A stretch of DNA of 64,000 bases from an uncultured Planctomycetota bacterium (lineage in GTDB: Bacteria; Planctomycetota; Brocadiia; CAIUPP01): NCBI GenBank assembly GCA_903901045.1, contig CAIUPP010000023.1:62001-126000 (forward strand), read 5' to 3'. Positions 44,828 to 53,665 of the stretch are shown one piece after another. The notes under the pieces are model-generated. The model was not told the DNA's origin. It was given only the letters and a program-made list of their open reading frames with translations, and did no database searches. The position numbers and the translations under genes are program-made. Every line of letters begins with the position of its first letter. Within the stretch, counting starts at the first letter, position 1.

Positions 44828-46099
44828 ATGGCCGACTGGCAGGAAATCTGGAAAAAGGTCGAGGCCGCCGAGGTGCCGAAGGTTCAGAAGTGCGCGCTGG
44901 CGTTCTCCGGCGGGCTGGATTCATCGCTGGGCATCGAGTTGCTCCGCCGCAAGTACAAGGTGAAGGACATCGTCGCCATCAACATCGACGTCGGCCAGGG
45001 GGACCAGGAGCAGGACGAGATGAAGATGAAGGCGAAGCTGCTGAAGGTCAAGCCGATCATCATCGACGCAAAGAAGGAGTTCGCCGAGGAGTGGCTCCCC
45101 AAGGCGATCCGCGCGAACAGCGACTACAACGGCTACCCCGTCAGCACCTCCATGACCCGCCAGCTCGTCGCGCGGATCGTGGCGGAGAAGGCGCTGGAGC
45201 TCGGCTGCGATTCGCTCATGGAAGGCTCGACGGGCAAGGGGAACGACCAGTACCGCATGCACAACGTTTTCAAGCTCGTGGCCCCCAAGCTGGAAGTGCT
45301 GGTGCCGGTGCGCGATTTCGACCTCACCCGCGCGCAGGAGACGGAGCTGTGCAAGGCGTTCGGCGTGCCGGTGACCGAGCAGATCACGGGGGGCGACGAC
45401 AAGACCCTCTGGTGCCGCTCGATCGCCAGCGGCGCGGTGGACCTCAACCAGGAAATCCCCGAAGACGTCTGGATGTGGAAGAAGCCGCTGGAGAAGACGC
45501 CCGACAAAGCGGATTACGTGGACATCCAGTTCCGCGCCGGCCTACCCGTGAGTCTGAACGGCAAGACGATGCGGCTGGACGACCTGATCAACGCGCTGAA
45601 CGTCATCGCCGGGAACGCGGGCGTTGGGTTGATCGACATGTTCGAGGACGGCATCATGGACCTCAAGAGCCGCGAGATTTACGAGGCCCCCGCCGCTCAC
45701 GTCCTGCTCAAGCTGCACCGCGACCTGGAGCAGTACTGCCTGACCAAGGATGAGATCCAGTTCAAGAAGAGCGTGGATGCCAAGTGGGCGTTCCTGACCT
45801 ATCACGGCATGTGGTATCACCCGCTCAAGAAGGCGCTGGATGCCTTCATCGCCAGCACGCAGGATGTCTGCAACGCGGACTACCGCGTGAAGCTGTACAA
45901 GGGGAACATCGTCATCGCGCATCGCGAGTCGTCGACGAGCCTGTTCAGCCCGGAGATCCGCTCGATCAAGGCCAGCGGTTTCGACCAGCGCTGGTGCGCG
46001 AACGCCTCCAAGGTGCGCGGGCTGCCCTTCGAAATTCTCGCCAAGCGCGAAAAGGCGATGGACGCGTTCAAGGCGGCGCAGAAGAAGGGAAAGAAGTAG
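44828..46099 (+). CDS. argG: Argininosuccinate synthase
   Basis: 423 residues. Catalyses citrulline plus aspartate plus ATP to argininosuccinate in arginine synthesis. PP-loop 'CALAFSGGLDSSLGIEL', citrulline/aspartate motif 'EGSTGKGNDQYRMHNVFKLV' and the family's 'YRVKLYKGNIVIAHRESSTS' are all visible. No other arg gene is adjacent. It is followed at 46161 by a strong hairpin terminator. Confidence 0.93.
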   Translation: MADWQEIWKKVEAAEVPKVQKCALAFSGGLDSSLGIELLRRKYKVKDIVAINIDVGQGDQEQDEMKMKAKLLKVKPIIIDAKKEFAEEWLPKAIRANSDYNGYPVSTSMTRQLVARIVAEKALELGCDSLMEGSTGKGNDQYRMHNVFKLVAPKLEVLVPVRDFDLTRAQETELCKAFGVPVTEQITGGDDKTLWCRSIASGAVDLNQEIPEDVWMWKKPLEKTPDKADYVDIQFRAGLPVSLNGKTMRLDDLINALNVIAGNAGVGLIDMFEDGIMDLKSREIYEAPAAHVLLKLHRDLEQYCLTKDEIQFKKSVDAKWAFLTYHGMWYHPLKKALDAFIASTQDVCNADYRVKLYKGNIVIAHRESSTSLFSPEIRSIKASGFDQRWCANASKVRGLPFEILAKREKAMDAFKAAQKKGKK

Positions 46100-46107
46100 G
46101 CTGATGC

Positions 46108-46140
46108 TTATCCGTCTGGTCCGTCCGATCCGTCGGATAA
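46108..46140. repeat. Palindromic repeat, family C, after argG
   Basis: TTATCCG...CGGATAA arms enclose a TCTGGTCCGTCCGATCCGT core, a relative of the family C palindrome at 63446-63482. Confidence 0.65.
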
Positions 46141-46160
46141 AAGCCGTTTCTTGACTTTCA

Positions 46161-46205
46161 GGGACCCGGATGGCACACTGATGCCGTTTGGGTCCCTGTT
46201 TTTTT
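46161..46205 (+). terminator. Rho-independent terminator of argG
   Basis: Arms GGGACCC / GGGTCCC with an inner GGCA/TGCC stem, followed by TGTTTTTTT. The next gene's GGAG is only a few bases downstream. Confidence 0.85.
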
Positions 46206-46218
46206 CGGAGACAGAATT

Positions 46219-46458
46219 GTGACATCCCGCATGGTCTTCAAGTTCGTTTTCGTACTCGCCATGTTGCTGTTCATGGTGCAGATGGGCATGTCCAACGGCA
46301 CGGGCAACGCGGACTTCAGGCTGAATCTGATCAACTACAAGACCCAGACCCAGCCGGCGATGATGTACTTCATTTTCTTCGGCGCGGGACTGCTCACCGG
46401 CGGCGTGCTGGCCCTGGGCGGCGGCAAGTCCGGCGGTTCGAGGAAGAAGGAATCCTGA
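46219..46458 (+). CDS. Small LapA-like membrane protein
   Basis: 79 residues from GTG 46219 with GGAG 8 bases upstream. Two membrane helices ('MVFKFVFVLAMLLFMVQMG' and 'AMMYFIFFGAGLLTGGVLAL') enclose a short polar loop, and the tail is Lys-rich. This topology is that of the LapA/DUF1049-type proteins, which sit in the inner membrane near lipopolysaccharide or envelope genes; membership is inferred from topology only. It lies 55 bases before pyrF and may be co-transcribed with it. Confidence 0.72.
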   Translation: MTSRMVFKFVFVLAMLLFMVQMGMSNGTGNADFRLNLINYKTQTQPAMMYFIFFGAGLLTGGVLALGGGKSGGSRKKES

Positions 46459-46513
46459 GAGCGCGCCGCAACAAACTCGGATTTCCCCCTCTCCCACTCT
46501 GCCCGGAGGCGCC

Positions 46514-47392
46514 ATGACTCCATTCGCCGACCGCCTGCACGACGCCATCGCCCAGAAGAAATCCTGCGTCCTCGTGGGATTGGACCCGCGCGCCGATGCC
46601 ATGCCGGAGGAGTATCAGAAAGCGCTCTCCGGCTCCCGCGCCGATGCGGCGGACGCCGTGCTGCGGTTCAACCTGAAAGTGATGGATGCCGTCGCCCCCT
46701 GCGCGGTGGCGGTGAAGCCGCAGTCCGCCTTCTACGAGGCGCTGGGATGGGAGGGGGTGCGCGCGTACTCCGAGACGGTCCGCGCCGCCGCCGAGCGCGG
46801 GCTGCTGGTGATCGGCGACGTGAAACGCGGCGACATCGGCTCGACGGCGGAAGCCTACGCCGAGGCGCACCTGGACCTGATCGGCGCGGACGCAATCACC
46901 GTGAACCCCTACCTCGGCATCGACGGCATCGCGCCGTTCATCAAGCGCGCCGCCGCCGGCAAGGGGCTGTTCATCCTGGTCAAAACCTCCAATCCCTCCT
47001 CGGGCGAGTTGCAGGACCTCAAGGTCGGCGAGGAAATGGTGTACGAGCGGGTGGCGCAGTTGGTCGCCGCCTGGGGCAAGGAGAGCGTGGGCCGGAGCGG
47101 CTACAGCGCGGTGGGCGCGGTGGTGGGCGCGACCTACCCGGAAGCCGCCGCGCGGCTCCGCGAAATGATGCCACACGCCATCTTCCTGGTGCCCGGCTAC
47201 GGGGCGCAGGGAGGCAGCGCGAGGGATTGCCGCCCCTGTTTCGACCGTCAGGGCGGCGGTGCCATCGTGAACAGTTCCCGGGGAATCATTTTCGCCTACG
47301 GGAAGAGCCGCGGGCCCGGCTGGGAGAAGGCGGTGGCCGATGCGGCGCGCAAAATGCGGGACGAACTGGAAGCGGTGCGCCGCGAAGGGTAG
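46514..47392 (+). CDS. pyrF: Orotidine 5'-phosphate decarboxylase
   Basis: 292 residues, the longer (type 2) form of OMP decarboxylase that makes UMP. The catalytic Asp-Lys-Asp pattern is in 'VIGDVKRGDIGSTAEAYAEA', with 'CVLVGLDPRADAMP' and 'AVKPQSAFYEALG' upstream and 'VPGYGAQGGSARDC' in the phosphate site. ATG 46514 follows GGAGG. With pyrB this gives two pyrimidine genes in the window, on opposite strands and 37 kb apart. Confidence 0.95.
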   Translation: MTPFADRLHDAIAQKKSCVLVGLDPRADAMPEEYQKALSGSRADAADAVLRFNLKVMDAVAPCAVAVKPQSAFYEALGWEGVRAYSETVRAAAERGLLVIGDVKRGDIGSTAEAYAEAHLDLIGADAITVNPYLGIDGIAPFIKRAAAGKGLFILVKTSNPSSGELQDLKVGEEMVYERVAQLVAAWGKESVGRSGYSAVGAVVGATYPEAAARLREMMPHAIFLVPGYGAQGGSARDCRPCFDRQGGGAIVNSSRGIIFAYGKSRGPGWEKAVADAARKMRDELEAVRREG

Positions 47393-47475
47393 CCGGCGCG
47401 GATGGTTTCATCACAGCCTCCATAGCGCGGCATTCATACACGCCCCCCCCTTGTGACGCGGCAGCCATTAAATTA

Positions 47476-47504
47476 TTGACCATCCGCCGCGCTTCTGGTA
47501 GCAT
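47476..47504 (+). promoter_or_regulatory. Sigma-70-like promoter for the HEAT-repeat gene
   Basis: TTGACC (47476-47481), 17-base spacer, TAGCAT (47499-47504), about 60 bases before the start codon. Confidence 0.55.
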
Positions 47505-47565
47505 TGCACGCGCTGGTCGAGGCCACCTCCAGCGGTCGCGAATCGCTTAACTACGGCGGAATGCA

Positions 47566-49608
47566 ATGCACTTGAGATCTCTTGTACGCACCGTATCCCC
47601 ATGCCCCCTGCTTCTCGCGCTCGCCCTTCTCCTGCTGCTCCTGCCGGGCGCGACGGCCTCCGCCGCGTCGGCGAGCAAACGCCAGCTCGCGGAATGGACG
47701 CGCCTGCTCAGCTCCGACGACCCGCAGAAACGCTCCTCCGCCGCCACCTCGCTGCTGGCGGTGGACAACGACGCCGCACTCTCGGTGCTGATGGCAGCGC
47801 TGGACCCCAAGCAGCCGAAGAACGGGCGCATCAGCGTCATCACCGCGTTCGGCGTCAAAGGGGACGACCGCGCGGTGAAGCAGATCGTCGCCGCCATCGG
47901 GGACCAGGATCAGGACGTGCGCGAGGCCGCCTCCTCCGCGCTCCAATCCATCAACTCCCCTGCCGCCGTCCAGGCGCTCGTCGAGGCGGCCACCGACGAC
48001 AAGCGTCCCGTCCAGTCCCGCACACAGATCATAGGCATTCTGGGCGACATGCGCGCCATGGATGCGATCCCGACGCTCATCACCCTGCTTTCCGACGCGG
48101 ACCCCGGCATCGGCAAGAACGCGCGCGCCGCGCTGGAGCGGATCACGCTGCGTTCCTTCGACACGCCCGGGGGCTGGGCCGCATGGTGGAAACACAGTTC
48201 CGCCCTGAGCCGCGATGAGATGCTCGCGGAGTTGGCGCTCCTCCAGGCCCAGAAACTCGCCGATCTGAAGCAGCGGCTGGAAAGCCTGCAATTGCTCGCC
48301 ATCCATGACCATCCCGCGGACCAGGCGCTGCTGATCGGCGTCCTCGGAGAGAGCGAGTCGGTGAAGGTCAAGCTGGAGGCGATCAAGAACCTCAATCCGC
48401 TGCGCGGGGCGCCGGTGGCGGATGCGCTCATCGCTGCGCTGGGGGACACCGACCCCGCCGTGCGCTCGGCCGCCTGCGAAGCGCTCGGGGCGCAAGGGGA
48501 CATCCGCGCGATCGCTCCCCTCATCAAAGCGCTCGCCGACGACATGGTCGTGGTGCGCAGCGGCGCGGCGAAAGCGCTGGGCGCGCTCAAAGCGAAGGAG
48601 GCGCTGGCCGCGCTGTGCGACCGGCTCAATGACGCATCCCCCGACGTTGCGGCGGCCGCCGCAGGGGCCTTGGGAGAACTTGCCGACTCCAAGGCGCTGG
48701 ATGCGCTGATCGCAGCGGTCAGCTCCGACAAAACAGCGGCCCCGGTGTTTGAGGCGGGGGTGAATGCTCTGGCGAAGATTCACGACCCTCGCACCGCACC
48801 GACTCTCATCAAGCTGCTCGACAGCAAGAACGAGAAAGCGCGCTGGACGGCGGTGGATGCGCTGGGCAACCTGGGAGCGCAGGAGGCGTCCAACGCCATC
48901 TGCGCCATCGTGGCCAAGGACCCGAACGCGCAGATACGCAAGACCGCCCTGGCCGCCCTCAGCAAAATCGCCGCGCTCTCTTCGCTGCCCGCCATGGTGG
49001 ACGCCCTGGCGGATGCGGATCAGGGCGTGGCCGACCAGGCGCTGCGCTCGCTGCTGATCCTGGCAGGCGGCGATGCCTCAAGCTACGACAAGGCGTTGGA
49101 CCGGCTCCTGGCGGCCAAGCGATACGCCCTCGCGGACAAGGTGCTGCAGAACGGCCTGGAGCAGGTGGGCAAGCAGGGGAACCATCTCACGGAGCTTGCC
49201 GAGATGCGCTACCGGATGGCCACGGGCCTGGTGGCGGCCAAGGAGTGGAAGCTGGCGCGCCCGCACCTGGAGACGCTGGTGGCCAAGTCTCCCGGCGAGG
49301 CGCGCTATATCAAGGACCTCGCGGCCTGCCTGGCCGGTCAGGGGGAGCTGGACGCGCTGCTGCAAGTGCTCGCGCAGGCGCGCAAGTCCGCCCCGGACAA
49401 GGCCGATCTCTGGTGGCAGGAGACGGTGAAGGCGGTCGAGTTGGTCGCCGGCACGAATGACCCCGGCAAGGTAGTGGCGGCTGTGGACATGCTGGAGAAG
49501 GAGAGCCCCGAGTTGGGCGGCGCGTCGCCTGCGGCGCGCCTGCGCGACCTGCGCACCCAGGCCAAAGCCAAGATTCCCCCCGCCGCGGCGCGCCCCCCCG
49601 CGCAGTGA
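47566..49608 (+). CDS. Exported HEAT/PBS-lyase repeat protein
   Basis: 680 residues. A signal peptide (residues 1-35, 'LLLALALLLLLLPGATASAA') is followed by at least ten HEAT-like repeats of about 30 residues; examples are 'DAIPTLITLLSDADPGIGKN', 'AIAPLIKALADDMVVVRSGA' and 'TAPTLIKLLDSKNEKARWTA'. Around residue 500 the pattern changes to TPR-like helices ('RPHLETLVAKSPGEARYIKD'). The Pro-rich end 'AAARPPAQ' closes the protein. The repeats usually form a protein-binding superhelix, so an envelope scaffold role is possible. No catalytic motif is seen. Confidence 0.9.
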   Translation: MHLRSLVRTVSPCPLLLALALLLLLLPGATASAASASKRQLAEWTRLLSSDDPQKRSSAATSLLAVDNDAALSVLMAALDPKQPKNGRISVITAFGVKGDDRAVKQIVAAIGDQDQDVREAASSALQSINSPAAVQALVEAATDDKRPVQSRTQIIGILGDMRAMDAIPTLITLLSDADPGIGKNARAALERITLRSFDTPGGWAAWWKHSSALSRDEMLAELALLQAQKLADLKQRLESLQLLAIHDHPADQALLIGVLGESESVKVKLEAIKNLNPLRGAPVADALIAALGDTDPAVRSAACEALGAQGDIRAIAPLIKALADDMVVVRSGAAKALGALKAKEALAALCDRLNDASPDVAAAAAGALGELADSKALDALIAAVSSDKTAAPVFEAGVNALAKIHDPRTAPTLIKLLDSKNEKARWTAVDALGNLGAQEASNAICAIVAKDPNAQIRKTALAALSKIAALSSLPAMVDALADADQGVADQALRSLLILAGGDASSYDKALDRLLAAKRYALADKVLQNGLEQVGKQGNHLTELAEMRYRMATGLVAAKEWKLARPHLETLVAKSPGEARYIKDLAACLAGQGELDALLQVLAQARKSAPDKADLWWQETVKAVELVAGTNDPGKVVAAVDMLEKESPELGGASPAARLRDLRTQAKAKIPPAAARPPAQ

Positions 49609-49646
49609 CGGCCGCCGCTGATCCGTCCGTTCTTCCGCCCCCGGGA

Positions 49647-50318
49647 CTACTTCTCCCGCCGCTCCGCTTCACGCCGTAGGTTCGCCAACTGCGTATCATG
49701 CCCGAAGACAACGAGGGTTGATTCCGCGTTGATGACCCGGTCGGGCGAGGGGATCGCCTCCAGCCGTTCGCCGCGCGTCTCGCGGACGGCGAGCACCTCG
49801 ACGTTGTACCGGTCGCGCAGCCCGGAATTCCGGAGGCTCTTGCCGACCACCTCTTCCGGCGGGCTGACCTCCATAATGCTGTAGCCGCTGGACAATTCGA
49901 CCATTTCCACCACGTTGGTCCAACTGATTTTGTTGGCGACGCGGATGGCGCTATCCTCCTCGGGATTGACGATTTCGGTCACCCCCAGCGCGCTGAGCAC
50001 CTTCGCATGGTCCTCGTTCTCCGCTTTGGCGAGTATCCGCTCGACCCCCAGTTCCTTGAGCCGCAGGACGGCAAGGACGGAGGTGGGCATGGGGCTGCTC
50101 GTGGCGATAATCACGGCATCCATCGCCAGCAATCCCATCTTCTCCAGGGCGGCGGCATGCGTCATGTCGGCGATGATGACGTGGTCCACCTCATCTTTCA
50201 GCGCCTCAATGCGTGTGCGGCTGATGTCCACCGCCAGGACGGACACTTTGTTCTTCGTGAGTTGGCGCACCAGCGCGGCGCCGAAATCCCCCAGGCCCAA
50301 CACGGCGACTTGTTTCAT
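49647..50318 (-). CDS. ktrA: Potassium uptake regulator, RCK domain (KtrA/TrkA)
   Basis: 223 residues. The N-terminal Rossmann RCK domain has 'VAVLGLGDFGAALVRQL' (GxGxxG), the acidic end of strand beta2 ('VLAVDISRTRIEAL') and 'ATSSPMPTSVLAVLRLKELG'. The C-terminal TrkA-C domain is about 140-223. The protein is a cytoplasmic gating ring for the KtrB channel, regulated by nucleotide binding. It lies 12 bases after ktrB, in the same operon. Confidence 0.94.
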   Translation of the reverse strand: MKQVAVLGLGDFGAALVRQLTKNKVSVLAVDISRTRIEALKDEVDHVIIADMTHAAALEKMGLLAMDAVIIATSSPMPTSVLAVLRLKELGVERILAKAENEDHAKVLSALGVTEIVNPEEDSAIRVANKISWTNVVEMVELSSGYSIMEVSPPEEVVGKSLRNSGLRDRYNVEVLAVRETRGERLEAIPSPDRVINAESTLVVFGHDTQLANLRREAERREK

Positions 50319-50330
50319 GGGACACCTCCC

Positions 50331-51776
50331 TTAGCCAATCTGGACGTCCTCTTCCGGGAACCTGAGCAGCGGCCGGGCGCCCAGCAAGGCGGCCGATACG
50401 AGCCCGAGCGGGCCGACGCGCCCCACGTACATCAGCACCATCAGTCCGACTTTCCCCGCAGCGCTCAATCCGGCCGTGATGCCGGTGGAGAGCCCCACCG
50501 TGCCCAAAGCGCTGGTGGCCTCGAACAGATAGGCCAGGAACCAACCATGGTCAGCGGACCGAGAGGTGCCGCCGGTCTCGACCAGGAGCAGGTACAGCGT
50601 GCCCACGACCACGAGGCTCCCGGCAATGAAGAAAAGGACGATGGCGCTGCGAACGGTGGCGCGATCGAAGGAGCGGCTGTACATGCTCGGATCGCTCTCC
50701 GGACGCAACGCGCCCACCGCCTGCGTGAAGATCACCGCAAAGGTGGTGGTCTTGACGCCGCCGCCGGCGGACCCCGGGGAGGCTCCGATGAACATGAGCA
50801 TGACCAGCACGACCAGCGAGAAGGAGGAGAATTTGCCCAAGTCCGCCGTGTTGAATCCCGCCGTGCGCGCGCTGACGGAGTGGAAGAAGGCGACCAGCCA
50901 CTGCTCCGTCATCGGCCGCTGCGCCACGCCGGGGGCGCTCCCCTCCACCGTCACAATCTGCTGCGCCGCGAGAGGATCGGAGGGGTTGTTCAAACGCTCC
51001 CCGAGCCAGATCAGCGTCGCCCCGCACACGATCAATCCGGCGCTGATCAGTAGCACCACCTTGGTCTGGAAGGGCACCTTGTAGCGCTCGGTGCGCCGGA
51101 GGGAGCGGAACCACGCCTCGATGTCCACCAGCGCAAAGAACCCCAGCCCCCCCGCGACGATCAGAGCGCAGATGACGAGGTTGACCCACCAGTCTCCCGC
51201 GAACTGCATCAGGTTGTCATCCCAGGTGGAGAAACCCGCGTTGCAGAAAGCGCTGACGCTGTGGAACAGCGCCTGCCAGAAAGCGTGCGGCGCGTACGGG
51301 AGCCAGGCGGTCTCCGGCGGCCGCACCATGCTGAAACGCACGAAGAGCAGCGCCACGCCAACCCCCTCGCAGGCGGCAACGAGGCGCATGCAACTCAGGA
51401 GGTGGCGAGGTAGGTCCTCCGCGCTCGTGGCGGCGAGCGACTCGCGCAGGTAGTTGGCCTCCGAGAGCGTCGCCTTGCGGCGCAGTTGCATCAGCAGGCT
51501 GGAGGAGAGGGTCATGAAGCCCAGGCCGCCGATCTGGATCAGGATGAGGATCACGATCTGGCCCAGCAGGCTGTAGTCGTTGCCGATGCTGACCACGGCA
51601 AGCCCCGTCACGCAAACGGCGCTGACGGCGGTGAAGAGATGGTCGAGGGGGCGGACGCTGTGGCCGGGAGCGACCATGCCGGGGGCGTTGAGCAGCAGAA
51701 ATCCCAGCGCAATCACCAGCGCAAAACTCAGGCACAGCCGCGCGTAAGAACTCAGGCGCAGTTTCGGCAAGGGCAC
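50331..51776 (-). CDS. ktrB: Potassium uptake channel subunit (KtrB/TrkH)
   Basis: 481 residues, SKT-superfamily potassium or sodium transport subunit. Four pseudo-repeats with selectivity-filter glycines are visible: 'VSAVCVTGLAVVS', 'VSAFCNAGFSTWD', 'VSARTAGFNTADLG' and 'TSALGTVGLSTGI'. About ten membrane helices are expected. Upstream, the promoter at 51841-51869 drives it. The protein would form the pore that KtrA gates. Confidence 0.95.
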   Translation of the reverse strand: MPLPKLRLSSYARLCLSFALVIALGFLLLNAPGMVAPGHSVRPLDHLFTAVSAVCVTGLAVVSIGNDYSLLGQIVILILIQIGGLGFMTLSSSLLMQLRRKATLSEANYLRESLAATSAEDLPRHLLSCMRLVAACEGVGVALLFVRFSMVRPPETAWLPYAPHAFWQALFHSVSAFCNAGFSTWDDNLMQFAGDWWVNLVICALIVAGGLGFFALVDIEAWFRSLRRTERYKVPFQTKVVLLISAGLIVCGATLIWLGERLNNPSDPLAAQQIVTVEGSAPGVAQRPMTEQWLVAFFHSVSARTAGFNTADLGKFSSFSLVVLVMLMFIGASPGSAGGGVKTTTFAVIFTQAVGALRPESDPSMYSRSFDRATVRSAIVLFFIAGSLVVVGTLYLLLVETGGTSRSADHGWFLAYLFEATSALGTVGLSTGITAGLSAAGKVGLMVLMYVGRVGPLGLVSAALLGARPLLRFPEEDVQIG

Positions 51777-51840
51777 GGTTCCTTATTTGCGGTGAGAAAC
51801 GGAGAGCGCAAGCCATTCTTTGCCGGCAACACTGTGAGGC

Positions 51841-51869
51841 AATATAGACGGCCTTCTTCCAGGAGTCAA
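51841..51869 (-). promoter_or_regulatory. Sigma-70-like promoter for the ktrBA operon
   Basis: Reverse strand: TTGACT (51864-51869), 17-base spacer, TATATT (51841-51846); the start of ktrB is about 65 bases further. Confidence 0.65.
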
Positions 51870-51913
51870 TACGGGCCGTCCGATGCGGCGCAGCCGCCCT
51901 GGGGCGCAACTTC

Positions 51914-51942
51914 TTGACGTCCCCACAAGGGGGGAGTACAAT
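51914..51942 (+). promoter_or_regulatory. Sigma-70-like promoter for the Asn-rich STN gene
   Basis: TTGACG (51914-51919), 17-base spacer, TACAAT (51937-51942), followed at 51950 by GGAGGTGA and ATG 51963. The promoter-to-ATG distance is about 20 bases, so the leader is very short. Confidence 0.7.
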
Positions 51943-51962
51943 CCGGGTTGGAGGTGATACGC

Positions 51963-52649
51963 ATGAAACGATGGCTGTTTGCGCTGGCGGTGTTCGCCAT
52001 CGCCGCCCCGGTCGCGACGGCGCAGATGTCCGAGGGCTTGCCTGCCTGGAAATTCATACTCCAGGACCGGCTGGCGCAAAGGACGAGCATCGCCGTTCAA
52101 GGCGCTCCGCTGACGGAAGTGCTCGACATTCTGCGCGGCGCACTCAAGGTGAATATCGTCCTCGATTCGGCGGATGCCGCTGCGGGCGAAAAGCTGATCA
52201 CCCTGAACCTTCAGGATGTGCAGGGGGACCGCATTCTCTCATGGGTCGCCCAACAGGCCGGTCTGGAGTATGCGCTGGCGAATCAGGCGGTCTATTTCAG
52301 CGCGCCGGAACGAACGCGCGCCATCGAGCCAAGGACGCTGGTCTCCTACGAGGTCACGGACGTTATCTTCACCGCACAGGCGCTCGCCGCCATCGGCTCG
52401 AACGGCAACTCGAACAGCAATTCCAGCAACAACAACTCCGGCAACAACAACTCCAACAGCAACAACAACGGAAACAACAATAACAACGGCAACAACAATA
52501 GCTTTTCGAGCGCCAACGCCGGCAGCGACCTGCTCGCGCTGATCGTGACTCTGACGGGCAGGGAGAACTGGGACCAGGTGGCGGTGCTCGGAACGACCAA
52601 TAACAACAACACGACCAACGACAACAGCTCCAAGGAAAACCTCTTTTGA
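51963..52649 (+). CDS. Exported STN-domain protein with Asn/Ser low-complexity tail
   Basis: 228 residues from ATG 51963, with GGAGGTGA five bases upstream; the track start 51948 is wrong. A signal peptide ('FALAVFAIAAPVATAQ') precedes an STN-like domain (about 40-110: 'APLTEVLDILRGALKVNIVL', 'ILSWVAQQAGLEYALA'). This domain is found in secretins and TonB-related proteins. From about residue 145 comes a long Asn/Ser/Gly tract, then a short ordered part ('DLLALIVTLTGRENWDQVAV') and a second Asn/Thr run. The secretin core itself is absent. Confidence 0.82.
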   Translation: MKRWLFALAVFAIAAPVATAQMSEGLPAWKFILQDRLAQRTSIAVQGAPLTEVLDILRGALKVNIVLDSADAAAGEKLITLNLQDVQGDRILSWVAQQAGLEYALANQAVYFSAPERTRAIEPRTLVSYEVTDVIFTAQALAAIGSNGNSNSNSSNNNSGNNNSNSNNNGNNNNNGNNNSFSSANAGSDLLALIVTLTGRENWDQVAVLGTTNNNNTTNDNSSKENLF

Positions 52650-53665
52650 CAGCCGATCAGCCGGCGCGCCCGCTGCCCGCGAAAGCGAGGCATCTGATTC
52701 AATGCATTGAGGCGGCCCGCCGGCCGCTGCTGGTCTCGCACATCCGGCTCGATGGGGACGCCCTCGGCTCGGAGCTGGGTCTGTTTCACATCCTGAGGCA
52801 GCGCGGGGCCGCGCCGCATGTTGTCAACGACGGGGCGATCCCCCGCATGTACCGCTTCCTCCCGGGCGCCGACGCCGTGGGCCTCTCCCCCGCCGCGCTG
52901 ACCGGCGAATACGATCTCGCCGTACTGCTGGATACGGGCGAATGGGCGCGCGCCGGCGCGATCCGGCAGGCGCTCCCCCCCGATCAACGCACGGTCTGCA
53001 TCGACCACCATCCCCCCGTCAAGCCGCCCGCCGACTGGCAATGGGCGCAGCCGGCTTACTGTGCCGCGGGTGAGATGGTGTACGACATGGCCCGCGCGGC
53101 GGGATGGCCGATCACCCCCGAGGCGGCCACCTGCCTGTACACGGCGATTATGACCGACACCGGGCGCTTCACCTTCCCCAACACCACCCCCAGCGCCTTG
53201 CGCGCCGCGGCGGACCTGATGGAACGGGGCGCGCAGGCCGTCCTGGCCGCCGACTGCGTATACGAGGATTCTCCGCGCGGCCTGGTGCTGCTGCGCGCCG
53301 AGGTCATCCGCAGCGCGCGTTTCTACGCCGGCGACCGGATCGCGGTGATGAGCGCCAACCTGGAGCAATTCGAGCGCTTCGGCGTGGACCCGATGGACAC
53401 GCAGGAGATGGCGGACTACCCGCGCGCCATCGAAGGGGTGCGGATCGGCGTGCTGCTGCGCGAAATGAAGGGGAACAAGGTGAAGGTGAGCCTGCGCTCG
53501 CGCGCCGGGGTCAATGTGGAGCCGGTCGCGCGCAAGTGCGGCGGCGGGGGACACCCGCAGGCTTGCGGTATCGAGATGAACGGCCGCATCGCCGAGGTGG
53601 AACAACTTGTCGTCACCGACCTGCTGTCCGTGGCAGCCGAAGGCGAGTCCCATGGGAAACGCTGA
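52646..53665 (+). CDS. nrnA: DHH-family phosphoesterase, oligoribonuclease (NrnA-like)
   Basis: 339 residues. TTG at 52646 overlaps the previous TGA by 4 bases with AAGGA upstream; no better start is seen. DHH-superfamily motifs are visible: 'SHIRLDGDALGSELGL' (motif I), 'VLLDTGEWARAG' (II), 'IDHHPP' (III) and the DHHA1 'CGGGGHPQACGIEM' near the end. NrnA-type enzymes degrade short RNAs and 3'-phosphoadenosine 5'-phosphate. It is followed by the UDG gene with a 14-base overlap. Confidence 0.9.
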   Translation: MTADQPARPLPAKARHLIQCIEAARRPLLVSHIRLDGDALGSELGLFHILRQRGAAPHVVNDGAIPRMYRFLPGADAVGLSPAALTGEYDLAVLLDTGEWARAGAIRQALPPDQRTVCIDHHPPVKPPADWQWAQPAYCAAGEMVYDMARAAGWPITPEAATCLYTAIMTDTGRFTFPNTTPSALRAAADLMERGAQAVLAADCVYEDSPRGLVLLRAEVIRSARFYAGDRIAVMSANLEQFERFGVDPMDTQEMADYPRAIEGVRIGVLLREMKGNKVKVSLRSRAGVNVEPVARKCGGGGHPQACGIEMNGRIAEVEQLVVTDLLSVAAEGESHGKR

